Below, piece after piece: positions 8,456 through 17,700 of a DNA stretch of 64,000 nucleotides. Made by a program: the position numbers and the translations under genes. The stretch comes from Falsiroseomonas bella (GTDB taxonomy: Bacteria > Pseudomonadota > Alphaproteobacteria > Acetobacterales > Acetobacteraceae), in assembly GCF_003173615.1 (NCBI RefSeq), contig NZ_QGNA01000007.1, positions 62,001-126,000 on the forward strand, read 5' to 3'. The number at the start of each line of letters is the position of its first letter. The stretch's first letter is position 1. The notes beneath the pieces were generated by a model that was given only the letters and a program-made list of their open reading frames with translations, had not been told where the DNA came from and did no database searches.

Positions 8456-8997
8456 CAGCGGCCTCCCCGCAGCGGGATGACGCCGGCGCCATGCGGACTG
8501 TCGCGCAGCGCCGTCTCGGACATGATGGCGAGGCGATAGGTGGCGCGGCCCGTGCGGACCGTGCGGGCCGGCTCAAAGGCCTGGCGGATGCGATCGGGCC
8601 AGGCGGTGTATGCCCGCTCGGAGACCTTGAAGCTGACCTCGACGTACTGGCCCGGATCCTCGCCGCCGGCGCGGATCTGCTCCGCCAGCGCGGCGAGCCG
8701 CGCCTGGTCCCATTCCACCTTCTTCGGCAAGTCGACCGCGATCTCCACGGCGCCGTCCTGGAAGCGCACCGTGCCGGTGTCCTTGCCGGCAGCAGCACGG
8801 GCGCCGATGGCGCGCTGCTCGTAGCGCAGCGCGATCGCGGCCTCGATCCAGTCCTGCATGCGCTTGGCGGCGTCCAGCGCCTCGCGCGCATCGGTCTGCA
8901 GGAGCGCCAGATGCTCGGCGGGCAGCGCCATGACGTCGCTCACCGGCATGTGGCGCAGCGCGTCGAGGCTGGGGCGGTTCGTGCGGAGCGCGTCCAT
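8455..8997 (-). CDS. conserved phage-module protein of unknown function, 180 aa
   Basis: The ATG at 8997 is chosen because it overlaps the upstream TGA (ATGA); a GTG one codon earlier is also possible. The first 70 residues are predicted helical (DVMALPAEHLALLQTDAREALDAAKRMQDWIEAAIALRYEQRA). The middle is a beta-type stretch (TVRFQDGAVEIAVDLPKKVEWDQ), and the protein ends in a conserved-looking VKVSERAY-type segment. This layout is frequent in alphaproteobacterial phage replication modules, but no function is recognised. Coupling to the Sak4-like ATPase suggests a partner role. Confidence 0.7.
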   Translation of the reverse strand: MDALRTNRPSLDALRHMPVSDVMALPAEHLALLQTDAREALDAAKRMQDWIEAAIALRYEQRAIGARAAAGKDTGTVRFQDGAVEIAVDLPKKVEWDQARLAALAEQIRAGGEDPGQYVEVSFKVSERAYTAWPDRIRQAFEPARTVRTGRATYRLAIMSETALRDSPHGAGVIPLRGGR

Positions 8998-9344
8998 CAC
9001 GCGGCCTCCGCGAGCAGCATCGGCAGGATGGCTGAGGCGGTACGGCGCGGGCGGCGGCGGGCGACGAGGATGTAGGCGTAGTCCTCATAGCCGTAGCGGC
9101 GCTGCACGATGTCGGCGAGGCCGAGCTCGGCCAGCTTCCAGGCACGGGCCGCCAGGCGCTGGAGCGCGGTGCGCTCGTTCTCGGGCAGGCACTGCAACTG
9201 CGGGCAGACCTGCCGGGCGAGCGCGCCACGGTGGTAGGTGATGCTGTCGCCGGGGGCCGCGGCGCCGAGCCAGGTGCAGAGCGAAGCCTCGGTGAGAGGC
9301 GTCACCACTGCGCGGATGTCGGTGATGCTGGTGTCCATGACCAT
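8997..9344 (-). CDS. small phage-module protein, 115 aa
   Basis: Two in-frame ATGs (9344 and 9338) with no clear ribosome site. The upstream leader (9345-9373) is shared in inverted orientation with the leader of the small gene at 12314. The protein is mostly helical (ERTALQRLAARAWKLAELGLADIVQRRYG) and resembles a short winged-helix or adaptor protein. It ends in an ATGA overlap with the next gene. No family recognised. Confidence 0.6.
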   Translation of the reverse strand: MVMDTSITDIRAVVTPLTEASLCTWLGAAAPGDSITYHRGALARQVCPQLQCLPENERTALQRLAARAWKLAELGLADIVQRRYGYEDYAYILVARRRPRRTASAILPMLLAEAA

Positions 9345-9373
9345 GATTACCGAGGCTGCAGGCGTTCTGTTTC
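9342..9373 (-). repeat. leader repeat, copy A
   Basis: Read on the minus strand, this leader runs GAAACAGAAC...GCAGCCTCGGTAATC straight into ATGG of the 115-residue gene. A matching leader lies on the plus strand at 12285-12317 before another small gene. The shared core is GCAGCC(T/C)CGGTAATCATGG. Confidence 0.55.
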
Positions 9374-9932
9374 AGGCCGCCGGGGCGATGCCGGCGGCGC
9401 GCAGCCGCAGTCGCATCTCGCGCACGCGCCGGAACGCCGTGGTGCGCGACAGGCCGGCGTGGCGGGCGGGATCGACGTCGCCACGCGCGAGGGCGGCGCA
9501 GAGGGGCGCATCCTCCTCCGTCAGCACGCCGGCGATCCGCTCGAGGTCCAGCCGGCGATTCACGTCCGCGAAGGCATCGGTCTGCTGGCCCATCCACGCG
9601 CCGTAGCCGTCTGCCTCCGACAGCATGGCGCCGACCGTGGCACCCTCCGGCAGCGGATCATCGAGGGAGGTGGCGTGGTGGAGGGCCCGGTGCCGGTGGG
9701 TGCGGTGCGCCAGAAGCGCGGCATGATGCCGGAAGCAGGTGAGCGCGAAGGCGCCGAGGTCGCCCTGGTCCGAGTTGAAGCCGGGCAGGCGGGCGAGCAG
9801 ATCGGTCAGGAGGTCCTGGGCGAAATCCTCGGCGTCATGCGCGGGCAGCCCGAGGCGGCGGCACAGGCCGCGCGCCATGCGCACGGCCATACGGTGCAGG
9901 GGTTCGAATTCGGCGAAGGTGAGCGAGGGCAT
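9372..9932 (-). CDS. sigma-70-like phage regulator, 186 aa
   Basis: Residues about 10-75 look like sigma region 2 (HRMAVRMARGLCRRLGLPAHDAEDFAQDLLTDLLARL). The C-terminal 45 residues look like a region 4 helix-turn-helix (HAGLSRTTAFRRVREMRLRLRAAG). Small sigma-like proteins with this layout control late or conjugative genes in some alphaproteobacterial elements. The start at 9932 has GGAG 6 bp upstream; a longer frame to 9989 lacks a ribosome site. Just upstream lies a cluster of helically phased TCCCACACC-type repeats, a possible operator. It could instead be a DNA-binding repressor without RNA polymerase contacts. Confidence 0.65.
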   Translation of the reverse strand: MPSLTFAEFEPLHRMAVRMARGLCRRLGLPAHDAEDFAQDLLTDLLARLPGFNSDQGDLGAFALTCFRHHAALLAHRTHRHRALHHATSLDDPLPEGATVGAMLSEADGYGAWMGQQTDAFADVNRRLDLERIAGVLTEEDAPLCAALARGDVDPARHAGLSRTTAFRRVREMRLRLRAAGIAPAA

Positions 9933-9984
9933 CGGCGGCTCCGGCTGGCTGGTGATGACCAGCCGAACCTGCCGGGGATGCTTT

Positions 9985-10022
9985 CCCACAGGGGTGGGAC
10001 GGGTGTGGGAGAGGTGTGGGAA
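9985..10022. promoter_or_regulatory. phased direct repeats upstream of the sigma-like gene
   Basis: On the minus strand the sequence shows three TCCCAC(A/C)CC units at 10-11 bp spacing (10012-10022, 10001-10010, 9991-10000), then an inverted TGTGGGAA (9983-9990). One-helical-turn spacing fits cooperative binding of a regulator. The site lies 50-90 bp upstream of the sigma-like gene start, in the short gap after the winged-helix gene. Confidence 0.45.
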
Positions 10023-10044
10023 CGGCCCTCACCGAGCCCGCCGC

Positions 10045-11013
10045 TTACTCCACCACCGCCACGGTGAGCGGAGGGAGATTGATGGCGTAGCCGGTCGTCG
10101 TGTGGGTGGTGATCAGCTGCTCAACCTCTGCGGCATCGCCAAAGGCCCGCTTCAGCTGCCGGCGGGTCTCGGACACCAGGTCGCGGACTGCGCCTTCGGC
10201 CGTGCTCGGCGTGAAGATCTCGTCCAGGAGGGCGTGCCGGCTGACGATCGGCTTTCCGCGCCGGTGCTGCCGCGCGAGGATGTGGAGCAGCTGGAACGGC
10301 CGCGGCGGCAGTGTCGCGGCCTTCCCGCCGATGAGGACCGTGCGCGTCTCGACGGTGAGCACGAGGCTGTGTCGGCCGGCGCGCCCATCTGGCAGTCGGG
10401 CGACGTCCAGTGCCAGGGGGATATCACCCACCGGCGGGAGAAGGGCGTGGATCGGCTGAACGTGATGGATGTTCTGTTCGGCCAGGTTGCCGCGCATCAG
10501 CGTGGGCAGTTCTGGCCCGACCAGGATGACCGTGCCTTCCTTGTGGGCGAGGCGAATCGCGCCGACCAGCCCTGGCTGCCGGATGCCAATGCGGGTGGGT
10601 GCGGCCACGATGATCCGCCCGTCCGCAAGCATGCCAAGGCTCCACAGCCCTGGCGCGATCTGGTCCGGACGGCCCAATCCCATGGACTCAGCCACGCCTT
10701 CCATGAAGGCCGACAGGACCACGTTGAAGCTGCGCACATCGTCCGCGCGCAGGCGCTCATCCCTTCGGCGATCGCCGGCGCATTTGGCAGTGGCGACATC
10801 GCCGTCCCACACGATTGCACGTTCATCAGCGCCGCAGTCGCAGTCGTCGCAGACAGCCCAGGACGCCTCGCGCCCGCGATGCAGGAGGATGCCGAGCTGG
10901 ATGAGGCGCTCGAAGGCAGCCTCCTCCTCCGCACCATGCTGCCGGCCGAGCATGACGACCGGCTCGCCGGCCTCACTCAGCCGCCAGAGCTGGTACGATA
11001 GGCCGCCGGTCAT
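10045..11013 (-). CDS. winged-helix (OmpR-type) DNA-binding protein, 322 aa
   Basis: The C-terminal 100 residues are an OmpR/PhoB-like winged helix (PPRPFQLLHILARQHRRGKPIVSRHALLDEIF, then a recognition stretch AVRDLVSETRRQLKRAFG and the wing TTHTTTGYAINLP). The N-terminal 220 residues are not a receiver domain: they carry a CDDCDCG cysteine cluster near 55-61 and an unrecognised alpha/beta region. The start at 11013 overlaps the end of the 410-residue gene by 41 bp, so the two genes form a pair. Likely a transcription regulator; the input it senses is unknown. Confidence 0.7.
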   Translation of the reverse strand: MTGGLSYQLWRLSEAGEPVVMLGRQHGAEEEAAFERLIQLGILLHRGREASWAVCDDCDCGADERAIVWDGDVATAKCAGDRRRDERLRADDVRSFNVVLSAFMEGVAESMGLGRPDQIAPGLWSLGMLADGRIIVAAPTRIGIRQPGLVGAIRLAHKEGTVILVGPELPTLMRGNLAEQNIHHVQPIHALLPPVGDIPLALDVARLPDGRAGRHSLVLTVETRTVLIGGKAATLPPRPFQLLHILARQHRRGKPIVSRHALLDEIFTPSTAEGAVRDLVSETRRQLKRAFGDAAEVEQLITTHTTTGYAINLPPLTVAVVE

Positions 11014-12205
11014 TCGTCAGCGCGTTCAGCTTGAGCAATGCCATGACCAGCTTTTTGTGCCGGACCCTGGGAAAGGTGACCGATCCGGGCGGCTTGATCG
11101 TGACGCTGATCGTCGGCGCGCGGCCGCTCGGCGTCTTCAGGACGATGCGCGCGATGATGTGGTCGAGGCGCCACGCATTGTCGCCATAGCTGATGTCAGC
11201 CCGGCTCTCATGCAGACGGCGCAGCGCGCTGCCCTCGGAGTCCTTCACCCGCACCGAGAACAGGGTCTTCTCGCGGCCGGTCCGGACATTGGTGGCGACG
11301 CGGTTGGCCTGCGCTTCCGTGATCTCGACCCGCTCGATCTGCTCCAGGTCACCGACACGGAAGGTGAAGGTGCCATGCGACTTCTCTGCCGGGGCCAGCG
11401 TGTAGAGGTTCTGCGAGCTGGCTGCCTTGAACACGCCGGGGCGCCCGAGAATCTCGGTGGCGAATGCTTCTGCCAGGTCGGCACGGCGCTTCTTCGCGCA
11501 GCCCCAGACGGTGAGCCGCCCCGTCGCCTCGACGAAGGAGATCACCGCGGTGTCGACTTCCTGGAAGCCGATGACCTCGTCCTCGTCGCCGCGAATGACC
11601 TCGGTCGAAACCGGCGGCGCCCCATGGCGGACTGCGATGCACAGCTCGCCATCATCGACATAGTCGCGGACGCGGCAGAACTTCCCGCGTAGGTCGGCGG
11701 CGAAGATGCCGGAGGCGCGGACGCGCAGGGCTTCTAGCGTTTCCTTGGTGATGCTGGCCGCAAGCCCATCCTCACCGGCATCGAACTCGGTGACGCTGGG
11801 CGGCGCGATGAAGACGGAGGTGTGCTCCGCCTCCTTGAACACGTCCGGGAACTTCACGAAGGCGACGAGGGCGTAGTCACGCGGAGTCGCTGTCGGGCAC
11901 TCGGCGGGGTCGATGATCACGACCCCCTGGCGCTCCGCCTCCTCCTGCAGCAGTCGCATCCCGGTCGGGCTGTCGAGTCGGACGATGCGATGCAGGTCCT
12001 GGATCAGGCCCTCCGGGTAGGAGTCCTTCGAGCCGAGCAGGTACTCGGTGATCCGCGTCCGCCCCTCCACCTCATCGGCGAGCAGGGCCTCCAGGTCGAG
12101 GCCCTTGATGCCTGCCCGGTGCGCCGTGAGCAGCTTGCCCAGAACTTCCCAGTCCACGGTCTTGAGGAACCGCTGGTTGGCGAACTTGGTGAAGTCCTTC
12201 TGCAC
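10973..12205 (-). CDS. unrecognised 410-aa protein paired with a winged-helix regulator
   Basis: The start is a GTG at 12205 (VQKDFTKFANQRFL) with AGGGA 6-7 bp upstream; an ATG at 12241 is an alternative. The N-terminal 100 residues are helical, the middle (about 110-230) is mixed alpha/beta (EVIRGDEDEVIGFQEVDTAVISFVEATGRLTVWG), and the end looks beta-rich (APTISVTIKPPGSVTF). No domain, nuclease motif or membrane segment is recognised. It overlaps the winged-helix gene by 41 bp and is the first gene of the minus-strand module, divergent from the recombinase cassette. It could be a regulator partner or a small defence component; both are guesses. Confidence 0.65.
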   Translation of the reverse strand: MQKDFTKFANQRFLKTVDWEVLGKLLTAHRAGIKGLDLEALLADEVEGRTRITEYLLGSKDSYPEGLIQDLHRIVRLDSPTGMRLLQEEAERQGVVIIDPAECPTATPRDYALVAFVKFPDVFKEAEHTSVFIAPPSVTEFDAGEDGLAASITKETLEALRVRASGIFAADLRGKFCRVRDYVDDGELCIAVRHGAPPVSTEVIRGDEDEVIGFQEVDTAVISFVEATGRLTVWGCAKKRRADLAEAFATEILGRPGVFKAASSQNLYTLAPAEKSHGTFTFRVGDLEQIERVEITEAQANRVATNVRTGREKTLFSVRVKDSEGSALRRLHESRADISYGDNAWRLDHIIARIVLKTPSGRAPTISVTIKPPGSVTFPRVRHKKLVMALLKLNALTNDRRPIVPALAAE

Positions 12206-12313
12206 GTGACGTCCCTGTAATGTGGAACGTATCAGGTACATGATTCGGCATGCCGCTGTCGAATCTAATCTGCAGCTCGGCGGTGAAACACCCCGGCGGC
12301 AGCCCCGGTAATC
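12206..12313. other. divergent promoter region between the two arms of the element
   Basis: Short gap between the minus-strand module (start 12205) and the plus-strand recombinase cassette. It must hold the promoters of both arms. Apart from the leader repeat no clear -35/-10 pair or large dyad is seen. Confidence 0.5.
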
Positions 12314-12317
12314 ATGG
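12285..12317 (+). repeat. leader repeat, copy B
   Basis: Plus-strand copy of the leader seen at 9342-9373: GAAACACCCC...GCAGCCCCGGTAATC followed by ATGG. It leads into the 74-residue gene at 12314. The repeat may be a shared translation leader or regulator site of the element. Confidence 0.55.
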
Positions 12318-12538
12318 GGATGGCGCCCCCATCCAAGCCCTCCGGCAACGCCCACCTCCCACCGCACCTCCGGGAGGTCTGTTCCATCCTGGCGCGCGGC
12401 CTGGTGCGGCTGCGCAGCCGCGCTGCCGAAGACGATGCGGGAGATGCCGAGATAGCTCGGGGCGCGGGAGACGTTCGCCTACACTCCACCGCCAGGCAGC
12501 GCCTGCATGCGAACCCCAACAGGAAGGGACTCGCATGA
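12314..12538 (+). CDS. small recombinase-cassette protein, 74 aa
   Basis: A short gene easily missed. Its TGA overlaps the DUF2924 start in an ATGA junction, and it begins directly after a leader repeat shared with copy A. The core LPPHLREVCSILARGLVRLRSRAAED is one amphipathic helix, and the tail RLHANPNRKGL is basic. Similar short proteins sit in front of DUF2924/recombinase pairs in other alphaproteobacteria, to my recollection. A second ATG at 12320 is possible. Function unknown; perhaps a directionality or accessory factor. Confidence 0.65.
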   Translation: MGMAPPSKPSGNAHLPPHLREVCSILARGLVRLRSRAAEDDAGDAEIARGAGDVRLHSTARQRLHANPNRKGLA

Positions 12539-13035
12539 CCAGGCGATCCACTACCGCGCCCGCGCCGGCGCCCACTATCCCGAAGATCCCGCCGACGCAG
12601 GTGCTGCCGCGCCTCGCCGCGCTGCAGACAGCGCCCACCGCGGACCTGAAACAGCAGTGGCGGGAGCTCTTCGGCAAGGAGCCGCCGCCCTGGAACCGCG
12701 CCTACATCCAGAGCCGGCTGGCGTATCGGATCCAGGAGCTCGCCTATGGCGGGCTGAAGCCCGAGACCGTCGATCGCCTGGTGGCGCTGGGCGAGCAGTT
12801 GGACGGCGGCAACGTGGTGCTGCGCCGCATCCGGGCTGACAGCCGGCCGCTGGCTGGCACCCGCCTCATCCGGGAATGGCAGGGCGTGCAGCACGTGGTC
12901 ACCGTTCGCGCCGATGACTTCGAATACGAGGGCCGGCCGTATCGGTCTCTATCCGCCATCGCGCGGCACATCACTGGCACGCGCTGGAACGGCTGGACCT
13001 TCTTCGGCCTGCGCCAGCCAGGCGGTGGCGCATGA
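12535..13035 (+). CDS. DUF2924 protein, 166 aa
   Basis: DUF2924 proteins almost always precede a large serine recombinase in alphaproteobacteria. Visible hallmarks are LQTAPTADLKQQWRELFG (35-47), NRAYIQSRLAYRIQELAYGGL, and the C-terminal GTRLIREWQGVQHVVTV ... YRSLSAIARHITGTRWNGWTFFGL segment. AGGAAGGGA precedes the ATG, and the stop overlaps the recombinase start (ATGA at 13032). The conserved pairing suggests a recombinase partner; its molecular role is not known. Confidence 0.9.
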   Translation: MTRRSTTAPAPAPTIPKIPPTQVLPRLAALQTAPTADLKQQWRELFGKEPPPWNRAYIQSRLAYRIQELAYGGLKPETVDRLVALGEQLDGGNVVLRRIRADSRPLAGTRLIREWQGVQHVVTVRADDFEYEGRPYRSLSAIARHITGTRWNGWTFFGLRQPGGGA

Positions 13036-14381
13036 AGACGCGTGCCACCACCGCTGCGATGCCCTCCAGCACGAAGAAGCTGCGCTGCGCGGTCTACACG
13101 CGGAAGAGCACCGACGAGGGCTTGGACAAGGAGTTCAACACGCTCGACGCGCAGCGCGACGCCTGCGAGGCGTACATCGCCAGCCAACGCGCCGAGGGCT
13201 GGGCGCTGCTCCGCGACCGCTACGACGACGGCGGCTTCTCCGGCGGCACGTTGGAGCGGCCGGCGCTGCAGCGGCTCCTGCGCGATATCCAGGCCGACCT
13301 CATCGATGTGATCGTGGTCTACAAGATCGATCGCCTGAGCCGCTCGCTGATGGATTTCGCCAAGCTTGTCGAGGTGATGGACGCGCATGGCGTCACCTTT
13401 GTGTCCGTGACGCAGAGCTTCAACACGACCACCAGCATGGGACGACTGACGCTCAACATCCTGCTCAGCTTTGCGCAGTTCGAGCGCGAGGTCATTGGCG
13501 AGCGCATCCGCGACAAATTTGCAGCGTCGCGGGCGCGAGGGATGTGGATGGGAGGCAAGGTGCCGCTCGGCTACGACGTCGTAGCCCGCAAACTGGTTGT
13601 GAACGAGGAGGAGGCCCCACGCGTCCGCCGCGTGTTCGAGATCTTCGCCGAGACCGGGTCGGGCATCGAGACGGTGGCCCGCCTTCGGGCCGAGGGCGCC
13701 ACCAGCAAGTCCGGGCGACTGCTCGACAAGGGTGATGTCTACAAGCTGCTGAACAATCGGACCTACGTCGGGGAGGCCTCGCACAAGGGGCAGGTCTACC
13801 CCGGCGAGCACCAGGCGATCGTGTCGCGGGATCTGTGGGACCGGGCACACGCAATCCTGCAGGTCAGCCCGCGGGTCCGCGCCAATCAAAATCGGGCCCA
13901 TACGCCGGCGCTGCTAAAGGGGCTGATCTTCGGGGTGGACGGACGTGCGCTTTCGCCCACCCACGCCCGGAAGAACGGCCGGCTCTATCGCTACTACGTG
14001 GCGCAGCGCGTGCTGAAGGGCGACGCCGCTGGCGACGACGGTATCGTCCGCCGGGTATCGGCGGCGGAGATCGAGACCGCGGTCGTGGACCAGGTGAGGG
14101 CGCTGCTGCGGCAGCCCGAGATCGTGGTCGGCACATGGCGCGCGGCGCGCGTGGAGGCGCCGGACCTGACCGAGGGCGAGACCCACGACGCGCTGCATCG
14201 GCTCGACCCGCTGTGGGAACACCTCTTTCCGGCGGAGCTGGCGCGGGTTGTGCGGTTGCTGGTGGAGCGGGTGGTGGTTGGCCCGGGGGGCGCGGACATT
14301 CGGCTGCGGCTGGACGGGCTCGGCGGCCTCGTCCGCGATCTCACTGCCATTCGGCCCGATGCGCTGAGGGCGGCGGCATGA
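13032..14381 (+). CDS. large serine recombinase, 449 aa
   Basis: Site-specific recombinase of the resolvase/invertase superfamily. The catalytic domain carries the nucleophile serine in VYTRKSTDEG (S26) and the active-site arginines in YKIDRLSRSL. A long E-helix (LSFAQFEREVIGERIRDKFAA) is followed by the recombinase domain (MGGKVPLGYDV...VRRVFEIFAETGSG...LLNNRTYVG). The C-terminal region lacks an obvious Cys4 zinc ribbon. It is coupled by ATGA at both ends. It is likely the integrase/excisionase of the element that holds the phage-type module, the restriction system, or both; no att site was found. Confidence 0.92.
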   Translation: MKTRATTAAMPSSTKKLRCAVYTRKSTDEGLDKEFNTLDAQRDACEAYIASQRAEGWALLRDRYDDGGFSGGTLERPALQRLLRDIQADLIDVIVVYKIDRLSRSLMDFAKLVEVMDAHGVTFVSVTQSFNTTTSMGRLTLNILLSFAQFEREVIGERIRDKFAASRARGMWMGGKVPLGYDVVARKLVVNEEEAPRVRRVFEIFAETGSGIETVARLRAEGATSKSGRLLDKGDVYKLLNNRTYVGEASHKGQVYPGEHQAIVSRDLWDRAHAILQVSPRVRANQNRAHTPALLKGLIFGVDGRALSPTHARKNGRLYRYYVAQRVLKGDAAGDDGIVRRVSAAEIETAVVDQVRALLRQPEIVVGTWRAARVEAPDLTEGETHDALHRLDPLWEHLFPAELARVVRLLVERVVVGPGGADIRLRLDGLGGLVRDLTAIRPDALRAAA

Positions 14382-14776
14382 CTGCCGCCACCAGCATCAC
14401 GGTCAGGGTGCCGCTGCAGATTCGCCACCGGCGGGGGCGAAAGACCGTCGTGACGCCGATGGCAGATGGCGCGGCGCCGGTCATGACAAGGGCCGATCCG
14501 GCGCTGGTGAAGGCTTTGGCCAGGGCTTTCCGCTATCAGCGGATGCTGGACGAGGGGCGCTACGCCTCGATCACCGAGATGGCTGCGGCGGAGCGAATCG
14601 AGCGGGGGTACCTGGGGTCCCTGCTGCGCCTGACCCTCCTGGCGCCCGACCTCGTAACCAACGCCGTCGATGGGCGGCAACCGCCCTCGGTAGCCCTGGC
14701 CGCCCTGTTGGAACCATTTCCGCTATGCTGGCGCAGCCAGGGCGAATTGTTCGGCAGTGACGGGTCGGGAAAGTAA
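14378..14776 (+). CDS. recombinase-associated HTH protein, 132 aa
   Basis: The start overlaps the recombinase stop (ATGA). The N-terminus is basic (VPLQIRHRRGRKTVV). Residues 60-95 form a helix-turn-helix (YASITEMAAAERIERGYLGSLLRLTLLAPDLV), followed by a short tail with GELFG. Such small proteins commonly close recombinase/DUF2924 cassettes. A DNA-binding role in recombination control or in gene regulation is inferred. Confidence 0.75.
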   Translation: MTAATSITVRVPLQIRHRRGRKTVVTPMADGAAPVMTRADPALVKALARAFRYQRMLDEGRYASITEMAAAERIERGYLGSLLRLTLLAPDLVTNAVDGRQPPSVALAALLEPFPLCWRSQGELFGSDGSGK

Positions 14777-14789
14777 CGGCCGCGGCCAC

Positions 14790-17700
14790 ATGGCCATTAT
14801 GCGAGGGCGAAGTCCGTGGCATCTTCGGGGCGTGACAGGCCCCGTGATCGACAATCCGATTCTCAACAGCCCCTTCGCGGAGCCATCCCGCCATTGGGAG
14901 CTCGACGAGAACGGCATCCCCACCGGCACCCCGGCGCTCGGCCGGCGGCGCAGCGAATTCATCGTCCCCGTCCCCCCGCCGAAGCACAAGGTGAAGGCCC
15001 AGGCCACCCTCGACCTCGAGGACGAGTACGGGAAGCGCCAGCCGAACGACTACATCAATGAAATCAGGGCCAAAGTCGCGCAATGGCGCTCCCTTGGCGA
15101 ACAGGGCCTGCGCCCCGTCACGCCCGTCACGGCCCGCCTGCTGCGCCACTGGCGGGAACACGGCCGGGCCCGCCCGCTCTTCTTCTGCCAGGTCGAGGCA
15201 GTCGAGACCGCCATCTGGCTGACCGAAGTCGCTCCCCGCGCCGAGACCGAGCGCCTGCGCACCCTCAATTCGGAAGCCAACCCGGACCTCCTGCGCATCG
15301 CCTTCAAGCTGGCGACCGGCGCCGGCAAGACCACCGTCATGGGGATGCTGATCGCCTGGCAGACCCTCAACGCCGCCCGCACGCGCAATTCGACCCGCTT
15401 CACGGACGCCTTCCTGATCGTGGCCCCCGGCCTGACGGTGAGGGACCGCCTGCGTGTGCTCCACCCGTCCGACCCATCCAACATCTATGCAGCCCTCGAC
15501 ATCGTGCCGCGGGAGCTGCGTGACGACCTCCAGCGCGCCCGGATCGTCATCACCAACTTCCACGCCTTCAAGAAGCGCGAAACGCTCGAGGCGCCGAAGC
15601 TGGCGAAGGAGATCCTGGCCGGCCGCACCGGCAAGGTGGAGCGCCCCGAAACCGATGGCCAGATGGCGCAGCGCATCTGCAAGGACCTGCTCGGCCGCAA
15701 GCGCATCATCGTCATCAACGACGAAGCCCACCACTGCTATCGCCAGAAGGTCGGCGCCGCGGATGACGCCGGCGCGAAGCTCGATGCTGAAGGCAAGGCG
15801 GAGGCCAAGAAGAACAATGCCGCCGCCCGCCTCTGGATCAGCGGGATTGAGGCTCTGCAACGCGTCGTCGGCCAGCCCGTCCTGGTCTACGACCTCTCCG
15901 CCACGCCCTTCTTCCTGCGCGGCTCAGGCTACCCCGAGGGCACGCTCTTCCCGTGGGTCGTCTCCGATTTCTCCCTGATCGACGCCATCGAATGCGGGAT
16001 CGTGAAGGTGCCGCGCGTGCCGGTGCAGGACCTGCCGGGCGCCGATGAGCCGGTCTATCGCCACGTCTATCGCTACATCCAGGAACATTCGGATGTGAAG
16101 CTGCCCAAGGCCGGCCGGGCCAAGCAGGGCAAGCCACTCACGCCCGACCAGCTTCCCTCCCAGCTCACCGGCGCGCTCCAGGCGCTCTACGGCCACTACC
16201 GCCAGGTGTTCGAGAACTGGGCCAGCCGCGGCGGCAGCACACCGCCGGTCTTCATCGTGGTGTGCAACAACACCGCGACCTCCAAGCTCGTGCACGACTG
16301 GATCGCCGGCTACGAGCGCATCGAGACCGACGCCGGGGGCGCCGAGCGCCGCGTGATCGTGCCTGGCAACCTGCCGCTCTTTTCCAACGTCACCCAGGCC
16401 GGCATCGGCCAGAGCAGCATGGTCGAGCGCCCCGTCACCATCCTCATCGACAGCGAGGAACTCGAATCCGGCGAGGCGCTGTCGGACAACTTCCGCAAGC
16501 TGGCCGGCCCGGAGATTGACGCCTTCAAGCGCGAACTCCGCGCCCGCGGCCGCCATGCGCAGGCCGAGACCGTCACCGACAGCGACCTGCTGCGCGAAGT
16601 GATGAACACCGTCGGCCAGCCCGGCCGGCTGGGCGAGCCGATCCGCTGCGTGGTCTCCGTCTCCATGCTGACCGAGGGATGGGACGCGCGCACGGTCACC
16701 CATGTGCTGGGCGTCCGCGCCTTCGGCACGCAACTGCTGTGCGAGCAGGTGATCGGCCGCGCGCTGCGCCGCGTTTCCTACGACCCGGTCGGCGTGGATG
16801 ACGCCGGCAACGCCATGTTCGCGCCCGAATATGCCGAGGTGCTGGGCATCCCCTTCAGCTTCGTGCCGGCCAATTCCAAGGCCGACTACACGCCCCCGAA
16901 GAAGACCACCCAGGTCCACGCCGTGCTGCCGGAGCGCGCGGCATTGGAAATCCGCTTCCCGCGCGTCATTGGCTACCGCACCGTTCTGCCGCCCGGCCGC
17001 ATCACCGCCGCCTTCACCAACGAAAGCCGCCTGACCATCACGCCCGAGGACGCGCCGCCTGAGGCCGTTAACGCCGCTATCATCGGCGCCGAGCACACGC
17101 TGACGCTCAACGATCTCCGCCACCAACGCGACACCACCATCGCCTTCCACCTGGCTGGCCACACGCTCCGTACCTGGTTTCGCGACAGCGAGGACCACCT
17201 GAAGCCCTGGCTGTTTCCGCCACTGCTGACCATCACGCGTCGCTGGATGGCGGAATGCCTGACCTGCCTGGGCGGCACCTTCCCGGCCTACCTGCTGTGG
17301 CGCGACATCGGCGACAAGGCGGCGGAGCGGATCTTCCGTGCTTGCACGCCCGAGGTCGCGGGCCCGGGCACGCTGCGGCCCATCCTGGACCCATACAACG
17401 AGGCGGGCAGCAGCCGCCATGTCAGCTTCGCCACCACCAAGACCAATTTCTGGCCGCCCGACGCGACCAAGTGCCAGGTCAACCTGATCGTCTGTGACGA
17501 GAATTGGGAGGCCGCGGCGGCGCAGGCGCTGGACGGCATGCCGGAGGTACTGCGCTACGTGAAGAACGACCGGCTGGGCTTCGAAGTGCCCTATGTGGAT
17601 GGCAGCACCGAGCGGCACTACCGGCCCGACTTCATCGTGGTGGTGGATGACGGTCGCGGCCCCGATGATCCGCTGCACCTCGTGCTGGAGGTGAAGGGCC

